Positions 25,750 through 34,800 of a stretch of DNA of 64,000 nucleotides are shown here, in pieces. Position numbers and translations under genes: made by a program. Every line of letters starts with the position of its first letter. The first letter of the stretch is position 1. The stretch spans positions 182,282 to 246,281 of the forward strand of contig JAXMCI010000005.1 of NCBI GenBank assembly GCA_046349435.1, in the 5' to 3' direction. Source of the DNA: JAXMCI01 sp046349435. Its GTDB lineage: Bacteria > Pseudomonadota > Alphaproteobacteria > Dongiales > Dongiaceae. The notes beneath the pieces are model-generated. The model saw only the letters and a program-made list of their open reading frames with translations, did no database searches and was not told where the DNA came from.

Positions 25750-26519
25750 CCGTGCATTTCATCGGCGCCGGGCCCGGCGATCCCGACCTCATCACGGTGC
25801 GCGGCCGCGACCTGATCGCCCGCGCGCCGGTGGTGCTCTATGCCGGCTCGCTGGTGCCGCCGGCGGTGGTCGCCTGCGCGCCGGCGGGCGCCCGCGTGGT
25901 CGACACCGCGCCGCTGACGCTCGACGCCATCGTCGCGCTGATGCAGGAGGCCGACGCCGCCGGCCAGGACGTCGCGCGCGTCCATTCCGGCGATCCCAGC
26001 CTCTATGGCGCGATTGCCGAGCAGATGCGCCGGCTCGACGCGCTCGGCATCGCCTACGACGTGACGCCGGGGGTGCCGGCCTATGCCGCGGCGGCGGCGC
26101 TGCTGCGCACCGAGCTGACCCTGCCCGAGATCAGCCAGACGGTGATCCTGACCCGCACGCCGGGCGCCGCCTCGCCGATGCCGCCGGGCGAGAGCCTGGC
26201 GGCGCTGGGGGCGGCCGGCGCGACGCTGGTGCTGCACCTCTCGATCCGCAACATCCACCTGGTGGTGCGCGACCTCACCCCGCATTACGGGCCGGACTGC
26301 CCGGTGGCGGTGGTCTATCGAGTCGGCTGGCCGGACCAGCAGGTGATCCGCGGTACGCTCGCCACCATCCGCGCCGCTGTGAAGGCGTCGAAGATCACCC
26401 GCACCGCGCTGATCCTGGTCGGGCGGGTGCTGCAGGCCGAGGACTTCAGCGACAGCCGGCTCTACGCCGCGGAGCACCGGCATGTGCTGCGGCCGCGGCG
26501 CGGCGGCGAAGGGGCGTGA
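25746..26519 (+). CDS. cobM: Precorrin-4 C11-methyltransferase
   Basis: A 257-residue tetrapyrrole methylase adding the C11 methyl. The family blocks are all present: VHFIGAGPGDPDLITVRGRD (SAM site), VVLYAGSLVPPAVV, RVHSGDPSLYGAIAEQMRRL, YDVTPGVPAYAAAAALLRTE, ISQTVILTRTPGAASPMPPG, LVLHLSIRNIHLVVRDL and VVYRVGWPDQQVIRGTLATI. It starts at a GTG within the overlap with cobJ and is the last gene of the left B12 block. The following gene, after 91 bases, belongs to an unrelated envelope module. Confidence 0.95.
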   Translation: MTVHFIGAGPGDPDLITVRGRDLIARAPVVLYAGSLVPPAVVACAPAGARVVDTAPLTLDAIVALMQEADAAGQDVARVHSGDPSLYGAIAEQMRRLDALGIAYDVTPGVPAYAAAAALLRTELTLPEISQTVILTRTPGAASPMPPGESLAALGAAGATLVLHLSIRNIHLVVRDLTPHYGPDCPVAVVYRVGWPDQQVIRGTLATIRAAVKASKITRTALILVGRVLQAEDFSDSRLYAAEHRHVLRPRRGGEGA

Positions 26520-26574
26520 ATTGCCGAGCCGCCATTTTTTTGCCACCCTGGGTTTGTAGACATCGTTCGGCCGT

Positions 26575-26590
26575 GCCCGCCCGGGCGGGC
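26575..26590. other. Perfect 16-base palindrome before the giant secreted protein gene
   Basis: GCCCGCCCGGGCGGGC is perfectly self-complementary and lies 55-70 bases after cobM and 20-35 bases before the next ATG. A T-rich run (CCATTTTTTTGCC) sits just upstream rather than downstream, so it is not a standard terminator; it may mark the transcript boundary or a regulator site. Confidence 0.4.
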
Positions 26591-26610
26591 CGGTGAGGGT
26601 GCGTCCAGCG

Positions 26611-29600
26611 ATGACGTGGCGCGGCGTGCGGGCGATGGCGGTGCTGCTGGCGGCGCTGGCGGGGCTGCATCTCGAGGCGGCCCCTGCGGCCGGCCCTGCG
26701 ACCCCGGAGCCGGCCGGCGCTCTCGAGCCGGGCAGGCTGCCGGCGACGGGCGAGCAGGGCGCGCTGCTGTCGATCGCCGAATTCGGCCGCTATTCGATCG
26801 CGGTGCAGAGCGCGCAGGGCGTCGGGCTCCAGCTGGTCGATCGCATGACCGGCCCCGGCGAGATCCAGGGCGGCGCCGGCGAGGGCGACGGGCGCATCGA
26901 CGCCTTCCTCGACCGCGGTCAGTACAGGATCCTGGTGCATGCCAGCGACCAGGGCTCGGGCGATGCCGTGCTCTCGCTGCATCCTTTCGCCGAGCAGAAC
27001 GGCCCCGCCATCCCGCGCCTGCCGGAGATCAGGCGCGTCGACACCGCGCTGGACGACTATCAGCAGCGCTCCTACTGGGTGGAGATCGCGGAGCGCCGGA
27101 TGGTCGCGATCGAGGCGGCCGGGCGCAACCTCACCGATCTGCGGCTGTGGCGCGACGGCAGCTGGCTGGTCGACGCGGCGCCGACGGCCGGCGAGATCGA
27201 GCCGCTGCCCGGCAAGCCGCTCGCCGTCCGCCGCATCGTCACCACCCTGGAGCCCGGCCTCTATCTGCTGTCGGCCTATGGCGGCGCCGGCGAAGCCTGG
27301 GCCGCGAGCTCGGCGGAGCACCCGCTGCATCTGCGCATGGGCATCCCGAGCCTTGCCGACGCCGGGCGCGCCGCCTTCGTGGCCAGCCCCTTCGGCATCG
27401 ACCGCTACCTGGTCCCGGGCAGCGCCAACTTCTTCCGCCTGGAGCTGCCGGAGGCCGAAGCCGCGGCGCTGTCGGTCGTCGACTACAGCGAGGCGCAGCC
27501 ATTCGGTCAGGGCGCCTCGGCGACCATCACCAGGCGCAGCCTGCCGCCGGTCGCCGAGGTAAGCGATGCCGGCAAGAAGGGCTACAAGCTCGTGACGATC
27601 ACGCGCGAGGCCGGCAAGCCCTACATCCTGCAGCACTTCCAGTCGGTCAGCGAGTACCGGTTCGATGCCGCCGGCGACTATTGGATCAGCACCCTGCAGG
27701 CCGGCGCCGGCGAGGATTCCATCGATGCGACCGGCGTGCTGACCCGGCGGGCGACCAACCTGCCGGAAGAGATCGTCGGGTCCAGTGCGCCGACGCTCGA
27801 TGCGAGGTCGGCCTGGTCGCGGCGCTTCAACCTGCTGGGCGAGGCCACCATCCATTTCCACGTGGCCGAGGCCGGGCGCTACGGGGTCGCCGGCAGCGGC
27901 GCCGACGCGGTCTATCGCCTCGAGCCGATGATCGATCCCGGCAGCGGCCACGCGGCATCGGAGTTCCAGCCTTCCGGCGCGCAATGGGTGCTCGATCCCG
28001 GCTACTACCTGCTGACGATCAGGCCGAGGAACGAGGGCAAGGGGATCCTGACCGTCCGCGTGGCGGCAGAGGGCGCCACCGGCGAGGGCGGCGACCGGGC
28101 GAGGGAGACCGCCGTCCTCATCCCCGAGGTCCATCTCAGCGACGACGACCACTACACGCTCCATCTCAACCAGCAGCCGGGCGTCCGGGCCGGCGTGGTG
28201 CTGCGGCGGCTGCCGATCGACCTGCGGCCCGGGCTGCCGGTGACGCTGACGGCGCGGCAGTCGCTGGCGATTCCGGTGACCGCGCCCGCCGACGGCGTCG
28301 TCACCGCCACTGCGGCGGACGGCCGGTCGCTGAGCTTCGCGATCGATCGCCACGACCCGCTGGCCGAATGGCGCGGCGACGATGGCCGGCACGTCCTCAC
28401 CCTCGTCAACCCCGCGGACGAGGCCGTCTCCGTCGCGCTGCGCTTCACGCCGGACGCGCTGGCGCCGACGACGCCGCTGCCGGCGATCTCGCCGGAGGCG
28501 CTGCAGGCCCGGCCCAGCTTCCCCGTCCTGGTTCCGCAGGAGCCGCGCTACTTCGACATCGACAAGGCGGAGCGCCGCACCTTTGCGCTCAAGGTCGCCG
28601 AGCCCGGCCTCTATCGCGTGGAATCGAGCGGTCTCCTGCAGACCGAGGGCGCCATGCGCACCCGGACCGTGGTCTCGCTGGACGGCGCGGCGTCCAACGG
28701 CACCGGGCGGAACTTCCTGCTGCAGCAATATCTCGGCCAGGGGTCCTACCAGGTGTCGCTCGCCGCGCAGGGCGAGACGCATGGACGCATGGGAGTCGCC
28801 GCGACGCGGACCGTCCTGATCGATGGCGGCGCCCTGTCGCCCGGCATCGCCGCGCGCGACACCATCGCGGCGGGCAACGGCCTGCTCTACCGCTTCGCCA
28901 TCCCCGCGGCGGGGCGCTACCGCCTGCAGGCGCTGGGCCTCGGCCGCAGCTTCAGGATGCGGCTGGAGGACCGGGATGGCTGGCCGATCGAGACACCCAA
29001 CGGGCCGGCCGACCTGACGCGCGACTTCGCGGCCGGCACCTATCGGCTGGTGATCCTGCCGCAGCCGGTCGACGCCAGGATCGTGACCCTGCTCCAGCCG
29101 CTGCCGGATCCGGTGCCGGTCGAGGGCCACGGGCCGCACGAGATCGCGCTCGACCAGGCGCAAGCCTTCCGCTGGGAGGAGCCGGTGGCGGGCGGCCCGC
29201 GCACGCCCGACCAATGGCGCTTTCACCTGCCGGCGCCGGCCCATCTGGCGATCGACCTCGGCCGCGGCATGGTCGCCGATCTGGTCGCCGAGGCCGACGG
29301 CGGGGTCCGCGACCGGATCGATGGCGGCGCGACCTGGACGGGCGAGCTGCCGGCCGGAACCTACCTGCTGCAGGCCACGGCGCGCGAGCCCAACAACCAT
29401 CTCGACTACAGCCTGCAGGTGGCGGCGACGGAGCTGCTGGCCGGGCAGAGCCGCGTCACCAGGCTTCCCGCCGACATCCCGCTGTCGCTCGCCGGCGATG
29501 CCGTGGTCGAGATCGCGTCCTTCGGCACGACCGACGTCCGAGCCTGGCTCTACGACCAGGCCGATCATCTGATCGCCCGCAATGACGATCGGCCGAACGA

Positions 29601-31854
29601 CTGGAACTTCGCCATCGCCGGCCGGATGCGCCCCGGCGCCTACCGCCTGCATGTCGAGGCGGTGGGCGCGCGCCGGCGGCAACCGCGCCACCGCTCCGGC
29701 GGCCGAGCCGGCGGCCGACCGGGGGCCGATGCGGCGGCCGACCCGGCCGGACGACGATCTCGATCTACCAGGCGGAGGCGCAGCTCGAGCTGCCCCTGGC
29801 GGCCGGCGACGCGACGCTTGCCGGGCCGAAGGTCCATGTCGTGCCGCTGGCGATGGCGGCGGCGGCCGGGGCCGTCCTGGTCGCTTCCGCCGACGGTGGC
29901 GGGCCGGCGGTCGGTCTGGCCGTCGAGATCGCGGAGAACGGCACGTGGCGCACCCTGGCCGAGAGCACGGCGCGCACCCTGGATCGCGCTGCCCGTCGAC
30001 GGCATGGCCGGGTCCTATCGGCTGCAGGTCTGGTCGGTCGATCGCAGCGCCGCGCCGATCCGCCTGCAGACCCGGATGATCGAGCCGCAGCCGGCGCCCG
30101 CCGCGGCACTGCTCGGCGCCGGCGTTCCGCTCCGTCCGGTGCCCGGCATCCAGCCGCCGCTCGGGCTCGGCGCGGTGGACGTCGCGGCGGCCGGCGCCTT
30201 CCGGCTCCGGCAGATGCCGCCGGGCCTGGCCTGGTCGACGGCGAGCGGTCGCGCGCTCGCCGGCGATGCCGCGGGGATCCTCTTCGGCAGCCCGGGGCGC
30301 TTCTGGTTCGGCGCCCGGCTGCAGGACGGTGCCGGCGTCGTGGTCGCGGCCCCCGTCGTGCCGGCCGAGGATGCGGTCGCGCTCTCCCTGCCGGGATCGG
30401 CTCAAGGCGCCGCCGTCATCGCCGACCCGATCGATGCCCAGGGCTCGCCGCAGCTCTGGCTTCTCGAATCGCGCCTCGGCCAGCCGGGCATCGGCGGTGA
30501 CGGGCTCGCCGCGGCGACGGCCATGGGGGAGGCGATCGCGGTGGCGCCCCAGACGGTGCGGCCGGGCCTTGCGCTCCGCCTGTGGAACGCCGGCGACCCC
30601 GCGGCGCCGCTGCCGGTCGCGTTGCGCCGGTTCGGTTTCGCCGCGCCGGCGCGGGAGACGCTCGGCTGGGGTGTCGCCGACCGCAGGATCGCCGGTCGCC
30701 AGGCGCTGGCCTTCGCCCTGCCGGCCGGGCGGAAGCGCCTGCATCTCGCCCTGCCGCCGGCCACCGCCGTCGTGCTGCAGGGAACCGCCGACCCGGCGAT
30801 CTGGTCCGGCCGCGCCCCGCTGGCGCTCAGCACGGACAGCAGCGCCGACCGGATTCTGGTGCTCTCGACGGCCGCGACGGATGCGGAGCTGAGTCTCTCG
30901 CTGGTGCCGCTCGCCGGCGGCGGCGTCCCCGATCTGGGCGGCGGCGGCATCTTCGCGCAGTATTTTTCCGCGGCCGGTGTCGTGCGCCTGGCCGTGCGAC
31001 TCTCGGCGAGCGAACGGGCATCGGGCGCGGCGCTGCGGCTGAGGCTCGCCGGCGCGGTCCGGGGGACGACGCTGACGCGCGAGGACGGCACCGTCTCGCG
31101 CGACGCCGACCCGCGCCTCGACGACGGCAATGCCGTGGTCGACATCGCCCATGGCGCGGGGCTGGTCGCCGGCTGGATCGAGGGCGGCGATCCGTTGACC
31201 GCCCCCGACGTCGCGGCGCATGCGACGGCAGTGCGGGAGACCTCGGTGGTGGCGCTCTCCGGCGCCGCCCGGCAGCTCGACTTCCCGGTCGAGGCGGCGA
31301 GGTTCCTCCATCTGAAGACCAGCACGCCGGTCCTCGTCCAGCCGGGCTCGTCCGCCGTCGCGCCAGGGCTGCGGCTCTTCGCCGAGGGCGCCGACCTCAA
31401 CCTGCTGCTGCCCCGAGGAACCACGTCGGTCGTGCTGCACGCGGCCGGCGGCGGCGACCTCGCCGGGGTTGCCGAGGCGACGCTGATGGACATCGCGCCG
31501 ATCGGCGAGGGGCTGGGACCGAAGGCACGGCTGGCCCCCGGCCAATCCCGCCTCTATTCCTTCACCCTCGCGGACGAACGCGACATCGGCGTCGGCGTCC
31601 GCGGCTCGCCGGATGCCGCCCGCTGCCGGGTGCTCGACGCCGATGGCGCGGAGATCGGCGCCGGCGTGGTGCAGATGCTGCACCTGAAGGCCGGCACCTA
31701 TCTCCTGGCGGTCGATGCCCCGGCGGACGGCACGGCGATCGAGATCCAGCCGGCCCTGGTGGGCATCGCCGCGCCGGACGGCAGCCCGCCGGACGAGGTC
31801 CGGCGCGGCTATCGGGCCCTGGCCGGCCTCGAGCCGCAGCAACCCGCACCGTAG
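26611..31854 (+). CDS. Giant secreted beta-rich protein of unknown function, A2M-associated
   Basis: About 1747 residues with a signal peptide (VLLAALAGLHLEAAPAAGPA). The body is a series of about 100-residue beta-sandwich-like units with recurring phrases: GRYSIAVQS, GQYRILVHASD, GLYLLSAYGG, GLYRVESSG, GRYRLQALGLGR, GTYRLVILPQ, GTYLLQATAREPNNHLDYSLQ, GTYLLAVDAPADG. These recall pre-peptidase C-terminal/Ig-like domains of exported proteins. No catalytic motif is seen. It is followed after 10 bases by the alpha-2-macroglobulin gene and then pbpC, so it probably works with them in the periplasm. The frame is open throughout, but residues about 1020-1126 (29672-29988) read as Arg-rich nonsense; a sensible sequence (ISIYQAEAQLELPLAAGD) appears in another frame, so two to four indels are likely. 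An upstream GTG at 26593 is an alternative start. Confidence 0.75.
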   Translation: MTWRGVRAMAVLLAALAGLHLEAAPAAGPATPEPAGALEPGRLPATGEQGALLSIAEFGRYSIAVQSAQGVGLQLVDRMTGPGEIQGGAGEGDGRIDAFLDRGQYRILVHASDQGSGDAVLSLHPFAEQNGPAIPRLPEIRRVDTALDDYQQRSYWVEIAERRMVAIEAAGRNLTDLRLWRDGSWLVDAAPTAGEIEPLPGKPLAVRRIVTTLEPGLYLLSAYGGAGEAWAASSAEHPLHLRMGIPSLADAGRAAFVASPFGIDRYLVPGSANFFRLELPEAEAAALSVVDYSEAQPFGQGASATITRRSLPPVAEVSDAGKKGYKLVTITREAGKPYILQHFQSVSEYRFDAAGDYWISTLQAGAGEDSIDATGVLTRRATNLPEEIVGSSAPTLDARSAWSRRFNLLGEATIHFHVAEAGRYGVAGSGADAVYRLEPMIDPGSGHAASEFQPSGAQWVLDPGYYLLTIRPRNEGKGILTVRVAAEGATGEGGDRARETAVLIPEVHLSDDDHYTLHLNQQPGVRAGVVLRRLPIDLRPGLPVTLTARQSLAIPVTAPADGVVTATAADGRSLSFAIDRHDPLAEWRGDDGRHVLTLVNPADEAVSVALRFTPDALAPTTPLPAISPEALQARPSFPVLVPQEPRYFDIDKAERRTFALKVAEPGLYRVESSGLLQTEGAMRTRTVVSLDGAASNGTGRNFLLQQYLGQGSYQVSLAAQGETHGRMGVAATRTVLIDGGALSPGIAARDTIAAGNGLLYRFAIPAAGRYRLQALGLGRSFRMRLEDRDGWPIETPNGPADLTRDFAAGTYRLVILPQPVDARIVTLLQPLPDPVPVEGHGPHEIALDQAQAFRWEEPVAGGPRTPDQWRFHLPAPAHLAIDLGRGMVADLVAEADGGVRDRIDGGATWTGELPAGTYLLQATAREPNNHLDYSLQVAATELLAGQSRVTRLPADIPLSLAGDAVVEIASFGTTDVRAWLYDQADHLIARNDDRPNDWNFAIAGRMRPGAYRLHVEAVGARRRQPRHRSGGRAGGRPGADAAADPAGRRSRSTRRRRSSSCPWRPATRRLPGRRSMSCRWRWRRRPGPSWSLPPTVAGRRSVWPSRSRRTARGAPWPRARRAPWIALPVDGMAGSYRLQVWSVDRSAAPIRLQTRMIEPQPAPAAALLGAGVPLRPVPGIQPPLGLGAVDVAAAGAFRLRQMPPGLAWSTASGRALAGDAAGILFGSPGRFWFGARLQDGAGVVVAAPVVPAEDAVALSLPGSAQGAAVIADPIDAQGSPQLWLLESRLGQPGIGGDGLAAATAMGEAIAVAPQTVRPGLALRLWNAGDPAAPLPVALRRFGFAAPARETLGWGVADRRIAGRQALAFALPAGRKRLHLALPPATAVVLQGTADPAIWSGRAPLALSTDSSADRILVLSTAATDAELSLSLVPLAGGGVPDLGGGGIFAQYFSAAGVVRLAVRLSASERASGAALRLRLAGAVRGTTLTREDGTVSRDADPRLDDGNAVVDIAHGAGLVAGWIEGGDPLTAPDVAAHATAVRETSVVALSGAARQLDFPVEAARFLHLKTSTPVLVQPGSSAVAPGLRLFAEGADLNLLLPRGTTSVVLHAAGGGDLAGVAEATLMDIAPIGEGLGPKARLAPGQSRLYSFTLADERDIGVGVRGSPDAARCRVLDADGAEIGAGVVQMLHLKAGTYLLAVDAPADGTAIEIQPALVGIAAPDGSPPDEVRRGYRALAGLEPQQPAP

Positions 31855-31864
31855 GAGACAGTTC

Positions 31865-34800
31865 GTGGCGCGCGCCTGGTCGATCTCGCAGGCCGGCATC
31901 CGCCGGACGGTCCTCGCCGCCCTGCTCGCCCTGCTGCTGCCGGCGCTGCTGCCGGCGCTGCTGCCGTCTGGCGCCGCCGCGGCGGAGGGCAGCGCCGCCA
32001 GCCGGCAGGCGGTCGGCCGCCCGGCCGGCGCCGTCGTGGTGCCCGAGACGTTCCTGCGGCGCTGGGATCCCGTCACGGTCTTCTTCGACCAGGATACCGG
32101 TCCGGCGGCAGGCGGCCCCGAGGATCATCCGGAGCGGTTCTTCACGCTGACGCCGGCCCATGCCGGCGCCGCCACCTGGATCAATGCGCGCACCCTGCAA
32201 TTCAGGCCGGCCGAGCCGTGGCCGCCCCTGACGCGCTTCACGATCGAGGCCGGCCAGCGGCGCGCGACGCTGGCGACCCTGATGTCGGCGCCCAGCGCGA
32301 CGACGCCCAGCGACGGCGCGACCGGCCTGCCCCCGGTGACGGCCATCTCGCTGATCCTGCCGGAGCCGCTCGATGCCGCGGCGCTGGCGCGACTGATCAC
32401 CATCGAGCTGCGCCCGCTGCCCGGGGTCGATGCCGCGGAGGCACGCATCCTGACCGCCTCCGACTTCGACGTGAAGGCGATGGAGCGCGCCGACCGCGCG
32501 TCGCCGGCGCAGTACGTCATCGACCTGCACGATCCGATACCGGGCGGCATGCGGGCCCTGCTGCATCTCAGGCTGTCGCTCGAGAGCGGGCTGTCGCGCG
32601 GCTTCCAGGACATCGCCTTCGCGACCGCCGAGCCCTTCCGCGTCACCGGGCTCGGCTGTCCCAGGACCAGCGTCCCGATCCCGCCGGCGGGTGCGCGCTA
32701 TGGCCGCGAGAGCGCGATCCGATGCCCCGACGGCGATCGCACCATCACGGTCGGCTTTTCCGCCAACCTGGCGCCGATCGGCCCGATCGCGGCGCGCAAC
32801 CTGATCCGCATCTCGCCCGCGGTCGACGGCGTCGCCTATGCCGCGGTCAACAACGTGCTCTCGGTGTCGGGCAAGTTCGCCGCCGGCACGCTCTATCAGG
32901 TGCGGCTGGAGCCGAGCGCGCTCGCCGACGCGCAGGGCCGTCCCCTCGCGATGGCGGGGCCGAGCGAGGTCTATCTCTCCTTCGCCGAGCGGAAGAGCTT
33001 CCTCGGCTGGGTCGGCAGCAACGGCATCGTCGAGCGCTACGGTCCGCAGATGCTGCCGCTGCGGGGCCGCGGCTTCGATGCCGCCGACATCCGCATCCAC
33101 GCGATCGATCCCCTCGACCGCTCGTTCTGGCCCTTCCCCGACGCGCCGGTGATGGTGGACGACGCGGCAGCGCCGCCGGCGCCGGGCGAGGAGCCCGAGC
33201 CGTTCGAGGATGCCACGCGCTACATCGCCGACGGCGAGCTCGCGGCGCAGATCAAGGCTCTGGGCTCGCCCGGCGTCTCGGACCTCGTCGCCCTGCCGCT
33301 GAAGAAGGGCGGCGCCGCCGCCAGGTTCGGCATCGACCTGAAGCCCTATCTCGAGCATATCGGCGGCGCCGGCAGGTCCGGCACCTATCTCGTCGGGCTG
33401 CGCCGCATCGACGCCGCCAGCGAGCGCGCCTGGATGCGCGTGCAGGTGACCGATCTCAGCCTCTCCGCGATCGACGAGCGCGACCGTGTCCGCTTCGTCG
33501 TCACCTCGCTGGCGAGCGGCAAGCCGATCGCCGGAGCCAAGGTCACGGTCGAAGGCAGCAGGGACGGCGGCTGGGTCGAGGGCTTCGGCGGCAGGACGGA
33601 CGCGGCCGGCGAGGTCGACTGGCCGGTGCCGGGCGACAGCGCCGACGCCCTCGACGTCCGCCGCATCACCGTCGCCACGGACGACGATGTGCTGGTGCTC
33701 GATCCGACCCGCGGGCCGGAGATCTACGCCGACAGCAACTGGCGCGCGAGCAGCGACACCTGGCTGCAATGGACCGGGCAGTCGCTTGCCGAGCGGGCGC
33801 AGCCCGATGCCGACCTGGTCCACCTCTTCACCGATCGGCCGATCTACCGGCCCGAGGAGCCGGTCCACATCAAGGGCTATCTGCGGCACTATGCCGATGG
33901 CGTGCTGAGCCTGGAGCGGCCGAAGGCGGTCCTGGTCGTGACCGGCCCCGACGACAGCCAATGGCGCCACGACGTCGCGATCGACGAGCGGGGCAGCTTC
34001 TACGACCTCTTCCAGGAGAGGACGGCCGCAACCGGCGACTACAAGGTGACCCTGGAGCTGCAGACCGGGGACGGCCCGACGCAGCGCGGCGCGCTGACCT
34101 TCAGGAAGGAGGCCTATCGCCTGCCGACCTTCGAGGTGCGCCTGAGCGGCGCCGAGAAGACGGCCTCCGACAAGCCCTTCACGGTGAAGCTCGCCGCCAC
34201 CTACTACGCCGGGGGCGTGGTGTCGCAGCGGCCGGTGCATTGGCGGGTCACCCAGTTCCCCTACGATTGGCAGCTGGCCCGGCGCGAAGGCTTCTACTAC
34301 TCGACCGATGCGCGCTATGCCGGCATCGGCGATTTCGCCTCGACGCCGGTCCTGGAGCGCGACGACACGACCGACGGCCAGGGCGCCGCGAGCCTCGACC
34401 TCAACCCGGCGATCGAGCCGACGGCCCAGCCCAGAACCTACGTCGTCGAGGCGACGGTCACCGGCGACGACGACCAGACCGTCACCAGCACCCAGCAGAC
34501 CGCCGCCCTGCCGCCCTTCGCGATCGGCGTCAAGGTGCCGCGCTACCTGAAGATGGCGGACAGCGTGCCGGCCGAGGTGCTGCTCGAGGGCATCGATGGC
34601 GCGCCGGTCGCCGGCCGGACGGTGTCGGTGAAGCTCCTCAAGCGGCGCTGGATCTCGCAGCTGCAGGCCAGCGACTTCAGCGACGGGTCGGCCAAGTACG
34701 TGACCGAGACGGTGGACGAGACGGTCTCGGAGCAGCAGCTGACCAGCGCCGCCGATCCGGCGAGGCTCGACCTGCGTCTCGACGGTGCCGGCGTCTACAT

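Noticed and set aside
26446..32076. 1876-codon open frame antisense to the giant secreted protein gene
   Set aside because: No domain motifs, highly biased composition; caused by absence of stop codons in the antisense frame of GC-rich codons.
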